Under the pieces are notes generated by a model, which was given only the letters and a program-made list of their open reading frames with translations, had not been told where the DNA came from and made no database searches. The translations under genes were made by a program, and so were the position numbers. A stretch of DNA of 64,000 nt from Planococcus sp. CP5-4_YE. GTDB taxonomy: Bacteria > Bacillota > Bacilli > Bacillales_A > Planococcaceae. Positions 59,378 to 64,000 of the stretch are shown one piece after another. Within the stretch, counting starts at the first letter, position 1. Each line of letters opens with the position of its first letter. The DNA is taken from contig NZ_JAHPZO010000003.1 in NCBI RefSeq assembly GCF_019042655.1, positions 186,001 through 250,000 on the forward strand, in the 5' to 3' direction.

Positions 59378-60114
59378 AGTGCATCCTCCTCCGTTTCATC
59401 CGGCGCAGTTTCTGGCTCTTCCGGAACTACTTCTGGAGTTTCTTCAGTGTCATCTCCGACCGGTTGTTCGGTGTCTCCCTCAACTTCTTCTTCGATAATG
59501 GTGCCGTCTTCCGCTACCGTTCCTTCAGCAGGAATCCGGTCATCGACAAACACCAGGCTATAAGTTGCCAAGTATCTCGGATTCAGCATCAAGGCATCCT
59601 CATCTTCGATCACATCTTCTTCAAGAAGATTCAATTCTTGATTCGTCACGGAATCCAATGTCGCAGAAGCCAAACTTTCAGCTGTTTTCAGTTGCGTGAG
59701 GTAATAAGCCGCTTCGCGCGCTGTATCAAATTGAAGTGTCAGCCTCGCAAGATTCGGGCCGGTAAACGAAAAAGTATTAAAAAACCCTCTTTCCGGCAAC
59801 ACCGCGACCAGTTCTTCAAGCAGAGGCACCGTATCGAATTGATAGCTTTCTGCCCATTCCACCGTTTCTTTTAGTTGCTGTTCGTCGTTCAGGCCTTCCG
59901 TCGCGCCGATCTGCTGGCGTATCGTTTCTTGTTCAGCAGCGACTAGCGCAGACTCTTCAATGAGTTCATCTTGAGCCCGTTCTTCCGCTTGGGCCATGAA
60001 AAACAGCAAAGCCCAACTAAGTACAGCCAATAACACGAGCACACCGGCAATAATGAGAGGATACGGCCGCTCCTGTTCTTTTTGAGGCAGTAAATTAATA
60101 TCAATTAGCATCAT
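59374..60114 (-). CDS. pilN: PilN-like pilus assembly protein with acidic tail
   Basis: A 246-residue bitopic protein. The N-terminal LIDINLLPQKE stretch is the PilN motif that docks into PilM, followed by a membrane helix (about 20-41), a coiled-coil and a compact domain. The final ~45 residues are rich in Glu, Asp, Pro and Thr and look disordered. It follows pilM with no gap. Acidic tails on both PilN and PilO are unusual. Confidence 0.85.
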   Translation of the reverse strand: MMLIDINLLPQKEQERPYPLIIAGVLVLLAVLSWALLFFMAQAEERAQDELIEESALVAAEQETIRQQIGATEGLNDEQQLKETVEWAESYQFDTVPLLEELVAVLPERGFFNTFSFTGPNLARLTLQFDTAREAAYYLTQLKTAESLASATLDSVTNQELNLLEEDVIEDEDALMLNPRYLATYSLVFVDDRIPAEGTVAEDGTIIEEEVEGDTEQPVGDDTEETPEVVPEEPETAPDETEEDAL

Positions 60115-61053
60115 TTACACCTCTTTCAGCGCAAGGCCGATTGCCCGGTTAAAGCGTGCCGAGACAGAATCCGTTTTATCGGAGGCGATCTCGCCAAGAA
60201 CAATCGGCAAAAACGGCACCGCAAAACGATTTTCCATCGGTCCGCGCAGTTGTTCGAATTCGAACGGATCGATATTGCAGATGATTTTGGTAATGCCGGA
60301 CGCGCCCGCATTCAAATTATAGCGGTAGAAATTAGCCAGCTTTTCAGTTTCTTCTTGAATCGTTTCCAGCGTGGATGCCGGTTCCATCGCAATCGTCGTC
60401 GCAGATTCCAGATCGACCGAGCGCATGAACAGCGGGTAATGCCCATGAAAGATCGACACGGTCATTTTTTTACGGCGCACGTCAATAAGTAAGACATGCT
60501 CCTCTTCTGTGAAATCATGCTCTACATACGCCAGACGGTAAAGGGCGAGCGGCGTGATGTCCGCGACCACCGGCTTCAGTTTTGCTTCATCAAACACCGA
60601 TTCGTATGATTTCACGATCGATTCTTTGGAGGCGATGATGATCGCTTCTGGTTCTTCCGTATCCATATGGTAAGGCACCACATCAAATACAGGGTCTTCA
60701 AAAGGCAGATAAACTGTCGAGCCCATTTCGATAAAGAAGTGGCCCTTCAGTTCATCCGGTTTAACATCTTCGGGGTAGGTGACTTTGCGGATAATAACAA
60801 ATTCGTCAGGGGCGAGGAATCGGACTGACTTTTTGGAGAGACCCCACTGATTGACAGCCTCATCGAGTATCGTTCCAAGCGTCTTGTCATCGGCAATTTT
60901 GCCGTCTTCAATGACGCCAGCCGGAAGAGCAAGCTCTTCGGCGGCGCTTAACTGAAGCGGAGACACCGACTTCAATTCCACATAGCGGATTGCATCTTCT
61001 TCTATTGTAATCGTCGCTACGCGCGCTTTTCTCGATAAAAACGATAAGGCCAT
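60115..61053 (-). CDS. pilM: Type IV pilus assembly protein PilM
   Basis: A cytoplasmic actin-like ATPase (312 residues) that binds the N-terminus of PilN. It has ITIEEDAIRYVELK near the start, an IADITPLALYRL block and LLIDVRRKKMTVSIF, the second phosphate-like region; the usual DIG is replaced by DVR, so nucleotide binding may be altered. AGGAGC precedes the ATG. It follows the pilin gene. Confidence 0.87.
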   Translation of the reverse strand: MALSFLSRKARVATITIEEDAIRYVELKSVSPLQLSAAEELALPAGVIEDGKIADDKTLGTILDEAVNQWGLSKKSVRFLAPDEFVIIRKVTYPEDVKPDELKGHFFIEMGSTVYLPFEDPVFDVVPYHMDTEEPEAIIIASKESIVKSYESVFDEAKLKPVVADITPLALYRLAYVEHDFTEEEHVLLIDVRRKKMTVSIFHGHYPLFMRSVDLESATTIAMEPASTLETIQEETEKLANFYRYNLNAGASGITKIICNIDPFEFEQLRGPMENRFAVPFLPIVLGEIASDKTDSVSARFNRAIGLALKEV

Positions 61054-61093
61054 TTTTTCAGCTCCTAAATTTTTTACTAATAGTCAAATTATT

Positions 61094-61573
61094 TTATTGA
61101 CTAATTGTATGACCATCAGCATCAATTTCACTGCCTTTTTCTGGATCATCATTTATTCCATTAACAGTCGCATTAGTAAATGTAATATTCTTATTTCCAG
61201 AAAAATTAATAGCAGGTGTAGAAATAGACATAGGGTTTACGTTCTTAAATAATGTTACCCCAGTCCCAGCTGTAGTAGCTGTAGCAGAACCAGAAACCGG
61301 CAATTCCCCTGCTGAATCTAAGTAACCATCAGAAACTAAAAGAGTTGCGGTTACTGTTGTTTTATCCGGATTTTCTGTGAAATAAATATTTGCAGCACTT
61401 ATTCCATTAGTGGCATCCGACTTAACAGCACTATACCGGCTATTCTCAATAATATTCCCAATCGCCGGAATCGCGATTGCTGCAATAATGGCCAAAATGA
61501 CGATGACCGCCAAAAGCTCAATCAAGGTTAACCCTTTCTGCTCTTTTAACTTGTTTTGAATAAACTTCTTCAT
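61094..61573 (-). CDS. Type IV major prepilin
   Basis: A 159-residue prepilin. The basic leader (1-14) ends in KEQKG, the prepilin peptidase site, followed by LTLIELLAVIVILAIIAAIAIPAI with the conserved glutamate at mature position 5. The 145-residue mature protein has a Thr/Ser/Asn-rich globular part and no cysteine, so no disulfide loop. Its coding sequence is visibly more AT-rich than neighbouring genes. AAGGAGG precedes the ATG and it has its own promoter, as expected for a subunit needed in large amounts. A competence-type pseudopilin is a less likely alternative. Confidence 0.9.
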   Translation of the reverse strand: MKKFIQNKLKEQKGLTLIELLAVIVILAIIAAIAIPAIGNIIENSRYSAVKSDATNGISAANIYFTENPDKTTVTATLLVSDGYLDSAGELPVSGSATATTAGTGVTLFKNVNPMSISTPAINFSGNKNITFTNATVNGINDDPEKGSEIDADGHTISQ

Positions 61574-61623
61574 TTTTATTGCCTCCTTATTTCTTTCAAT
61601 TGGTACTTTCTGAGTACATTTTC

Positions 61624-61651
61624 ATTATAGCAACGCACATGGATATAGCAA
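61624..61651 (-). promoter_or_regulatory. Promoter of the pilin gene
   Basis: TTGCTA (61646-61651), a 16-base spacer and perfect TATAAT (61624-61629) on the minus strand, about 50 bases before the pilin ATG. Confidence 0.65.
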
Positions 61652-61702
61652 TGATTTTTTTACAAAAATAAGCAATATTTTCTATTCAAATACTATAAAA
61701 GT

Positions 61703-62914
61703 CTACATAGTATCCACATTTTCAAACATACCGAACATCGGCATCATAATAGCAAGGACTATAGTCCCTACTAATACTGCAAGAAAAACGATCATTAACG
61801 GCTCGATTAATGCCTTTAAACGATCTGTCTCCGCTTCGACTTCTTTTTCGTAAAACTCGGCGACTTTCGACAACATATGATCGAGCGATCCGGTTTGTTC
61901 GCCGATCGAAATCATATGCGGAATGAGCGGTGGAAACGCCCAATGATTTTTCATCGGTTCGGTCAAGGAACCGCCGCGTTCGAGCGAATCCTTTGAAGCG
62001 AGCACCACTTTCGAAATGACCGCATTGCCGACAACTTTCTCTACCATCGTCAAAGCTTGAAGAATTGGCACCGAACTGGAGAACAGGGAACTCAATGTCC
62101 GAGTCATCCGAGCCAGCGCCGATTTTTTCAATATTTTACCAAAAATCGGCATGCGCAGCATCAGGGCATCGAGCATATATTTACCTTGTTCATTGCGGTA
62201 CAAAAGCCAGAAACTGCCGACTGTAACGGCGACTCCCGCAATGAGCACATACCAATAATTCATGATGAAATCGCTGGCCCCCATAACGAACACCGTGATC
62301 ATCGGCAATTCTCCACCGCTGCTTTCGAACATGTCGACAAACATTGGAACGATGGATGACAGCAGGAAGATCACGACACCGATCGCCAATATACCGACGA
62401 CCGCCGGATACGTCATCGCAGAGATCACTTTTTGTTTCGTTTGGTAGGCTTTTTCATAATGCGTCGCCAAACGGTCCAAAGATTCATCAATATTCCCGGA
62501 CAACTCGCCCGCTTTAATCAAATTCAACGTCAGCGGCTCGAAGATTTTCGGATATTTTGCCAGCGAGTCCGACAATGAGTTCCCTTTTCTCAACTCCTCA
62601 TCCACTTCTATCAAGGCATTTTGCAGCGCCTTCGATTCCACTTGCTGTGATAAGATTCGCACCGCATCGACAATGGTCACCCCTGCCCGCATAAGCGTAG
62701 AAAACTGGCGCAAGAACATGATGAACTGATCCTGTTTGACCGGATTGCCGATGACGATGTCTTTTTGCAAGGCTGTCGTTTCGAGTTCCCGGATGTCGAT
62801 CACTTTGATGCCATCGTCTCTCAAACGGATGATGGCGTCCCTTCGAGTCTTTGCAACCAACACACCGGAGCGGATTTTTTTATGGTCACGGCCTTCGTAT
62901 TTGAAACGGGCCAT
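61703..62914 (-). CDS. pilC: Type IV pilus inner membrane platform protein PilC
   Basis: A type II secretion F-family platform protein of 403 residues. Two cytoplasmic T2SSF domains (about 65-190 and 270-390) alternate with three membrane helices (near 170-190, 220-240 and 375-397). FLRQFSTLMRAGVTIVDAV and the GELSGNIDESLDRLA motif are typical. It starts directly after pilT and links the ATPases to pilin assembly. Confidence 0.94.
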   Translation of the reverse strand: MARFKYEGRDHKKIRSGVLVAKTRRDAIIRLRDDGIKVIDIRELETTALQKDIVIGNPVKQDQFIMFLRQFSTLMRAGVTIVDAVRILSQQVESKALQNALIEVDEELRKGNSLSDSLAKYPKIFEPLTLNLIKAGELSGNIDESLDRLATHYEKAYQTKQKVISAMTYPAVVGILAIGVVIFLLSSIVPMFVDMFESSGGELPMITVFVMGASDFIMNYWYVLIAGVAVTVGSFWLLYRNEQGKYMLDALMLRMPIFGKILKKSALARMTRTLSSLFSSSVPILQALTMVEKVVGNAVISKVVLASKDSLERGGSLTEPMKNHWAFPPLIPHMISIGEQTGSLDHMLSKVAEFYEKEVEAETDRLKALIEPLMIVFLAVLVGTIVLAIMMPMFGMFENVDTM

Positions 62915-63955
62915 TTACTCGCCCCCCTCAAGGAACGGTTGTGCGGTTTGACGGCTGATTTTGCCAGTCGCCAATAATTCTTGAACAGACGACACCATCA
63001 TATGCATGCCGAATGAACGGTTCGTCAAAATGACATTCGGAATTTGATGGACTTTTTCAGTGCGGATCAAGTTCGCCACTGCCGGGTTGTTGATAAGAAT
63101 TTCAGTGGCAGCAACACGCCCTTTGCCATCCGCTGTCGGCAATAGACGTTGGGATACGACCGCTTTTAAAATCCCGGCGAGCTGAGTGCGTACTTGCGCC
63201 TGCTGTCCGTGCGGAAACACATCAATGATCCGTTCAATCGTCGAAGCTGCACTGGACGTATGCAAGGTAGCCATTACCAGGTGACCGGTTTCAGCGGCGG
63301 TAATGGCGGTCGAAATCGTCTCCAAATCGCGCATTTCCCCGACCAAAACGACATCTGGGTCTTGGCGCAAAGCTGCGCGTAAACCAGCTGCGAAAGAATC
63401 TGTATCAAAACCAACTTCGCGTTGATCGATGATCGATGAGCCGTGGCGATGCAAATACTCAATCGGGTCTTCTAAAGTGATAATGTGTTTGGTCAAATTT
63501 TCGTTGATATGGCGGATCATCGCCGCTAGCGTAGTCGACTTCCCTGACCCCGTCGGCCCTGTCACCAAAATGAGCCCTTGCGGTGTCTCCGCTAAATTCG
63601 CCAAGGTTTTCGGCATTTGCAAATCAGCGATTGTCGGGATTTCTGTCGGAATCGTCCGGAACGCATGCGAAATCGATCCGCGCTGGTGGAAGGAATTGAC
63701 GCGGAAGCGGGCAACCCCGGAAAGCGAGTAGGAAAAGTCCATTTCGCCTTTATCGAGAAATTGCTGCCAAAGAATTTCCGGCATCAACGCTTTGGCGATT
63801 TCCTTGGTCATGTCAGGCGTCAAGTTTTCATCGCCGTAGCGCTTCAAGGTGCCGTTCATACGGAAAACGGGCGGGATGCCGGTCGTCAAATGAATATCCG
63901 AAACATTTAAGTTGCGCGCTTGCGTCAGGACTTTATCTATATAAGTGGTTGGCAT
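62915..63955 (-). CDS. pilT: Pilus retraction ATPase PilT
   Basis: A hexameric ATPase that disassembles pili and powers twitching. Walker A is VTGPTGSGKSTTL (near residue 132), the Asp box follows with DPIEYLH, Walker B LVGEMRDLETI, and the His box ATLHTSSAASTIERI. The C-terminal VANLIRTEKVHQIPNVI stretch is the PilT-type retraction motif (AIRNLIRE-like), separating it from PilB or ComGA. 346 residues is standard. It starts four bases after the pilB stop. Confidence 0.95.
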   Translation of the reverse strand: MPTTYIDKVLTQARNLNVSDIHLTTGIPPVFRMNGTLKRYGDENLTPDMTKEIAKALMPEILWQQFLDKGEMDFSYSLSGVARFRVNSFHQRGSISHAFRTIPTEIPTIADLQMPKTLANLAETPQGLILVTGPTGSGKSTTLAAMIRHINENLTKHIITLEDPIEYLHRHGSSIIDQREVGFDTDSFAAGLRAALRQDPDVVLVGEMRDLETISTAITAAETGHLVMATLHTSSAASTIERIIDVFPHGQQAQVRTQLAGILKAVVSQRLLPTADGKGRVAATEILINNPAVANLIRTEKVHQIPNVILTNRSFGMHMMVSSVQELLATGKISRQTAQPFLEGGE

Positions 63956-63959
63956 ATTA

Positions 63960-64000
63960 TCACTCCGCTATCGTGGCGACACGCAAAATTTCTTCTGTGG
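63960..64000 (-). CDS. C-terminal end of the preceding pilus gene, probably PilB (cut by window edge)
   Basis: The last twelve codons (TEEILRVATIAE then stop) are visible. This ending is common in PilB/GspE-type extension ATPases, and pilB before pilT is the usual order. Only 41 bases are in the window, so the call depends on context. Confidence 0.65.
   Translation of the reverse strand, partial: TEEILRVATIAE

Overview
This window looks like a core-genome segment from a low-to-moderate-GC Gram-positive bacterium of the Bacillales, most likely the family Planococcaceae (Planococcus/Planomicrobium type). I base this on gene order and remembered family sequences; no search was run. Nearly all genes lie on the minus strand and follow the Bacillus subtilis yqe/yrr/yrv-to-mre order. 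Genes that B. subtilis carries for sporulation (spoVB, spoIVFA/FB, bofC) are missing from their usual places, although a Spo0B-like protein remains.

Layout, left to right. 1-6.7 kb: aroE (cut), yqeH, yqeG, the divergent phosphatidylethanolamine genes psd/pssA, mtnN, yrrS, greA, udk and trmR. 6.7-7.3 kb: a hairpin-rich intergenic block. 7.3-18.4 kb: mltG, yrzB, ruvX, ireB, alaS with a T-box leader, recD2, a TPR protein, mnmA with its cysteine desulfurase, and cymR. 18.5-26 kb: rarA (+), tcdA, 6S RNA, aspS, hisS with a T-box leader, and an SH3b amidase (+). 26-37.6 kb: dtd, relA, an unexpected parallel beta-helix (pectate-lyase-3/GH28-like) protein, apt, recJ, a LapA-like protein, secDF, comN and yajC. 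37.6-46.7 kb: tgt, queA, ruvB, ruvA, nadR (+), pheA, pheB, obg, spo0B-like, rpmA, prp and rplU with its leader. 46.7-47.8 kb: about 1 kb without genes, holding a tandem ~195-bp repeat where spoIVFAB would be. 47.8-55.6 kb: minD, minC, mreD, mreC, mreB, then radC split by a 2.48-kb group II intron, and maf. 56-57.5 kb: an AbgT-family transporter (+) behind a near-consensus CodY box. 57.8-64 kb: a type IV pilus operon read pilB(cut)-pilT-pilC-pilin-pilM-pilN-pilO-pilD.

Functionally the window joins translation and tRNA modification (alaS, aspS, hisS, mnmA, tgt, queA, tcdA, trmR, dtd), recombination and repair (ruvAB, recJ, recD2, rarA, ruvX, radC), cell shape and division (mre, min), protein export (secDF, yajC), stringent response (relA/apt) and a surface pilus machine.

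The main points for follow-up are: (1) the radC intron, whose predicted excision restores the reading frame exactly; (2) two distant intergenic loci with tandem hairpins presenting GGA in the loop, showing compensatory base changes and resembling CsrA-type binding sites; (3) the type IV pilus locus with strongly acidic PilN and PilO tails; (4) the CodY box; (5) a family of GC-rich intergenic repeats.
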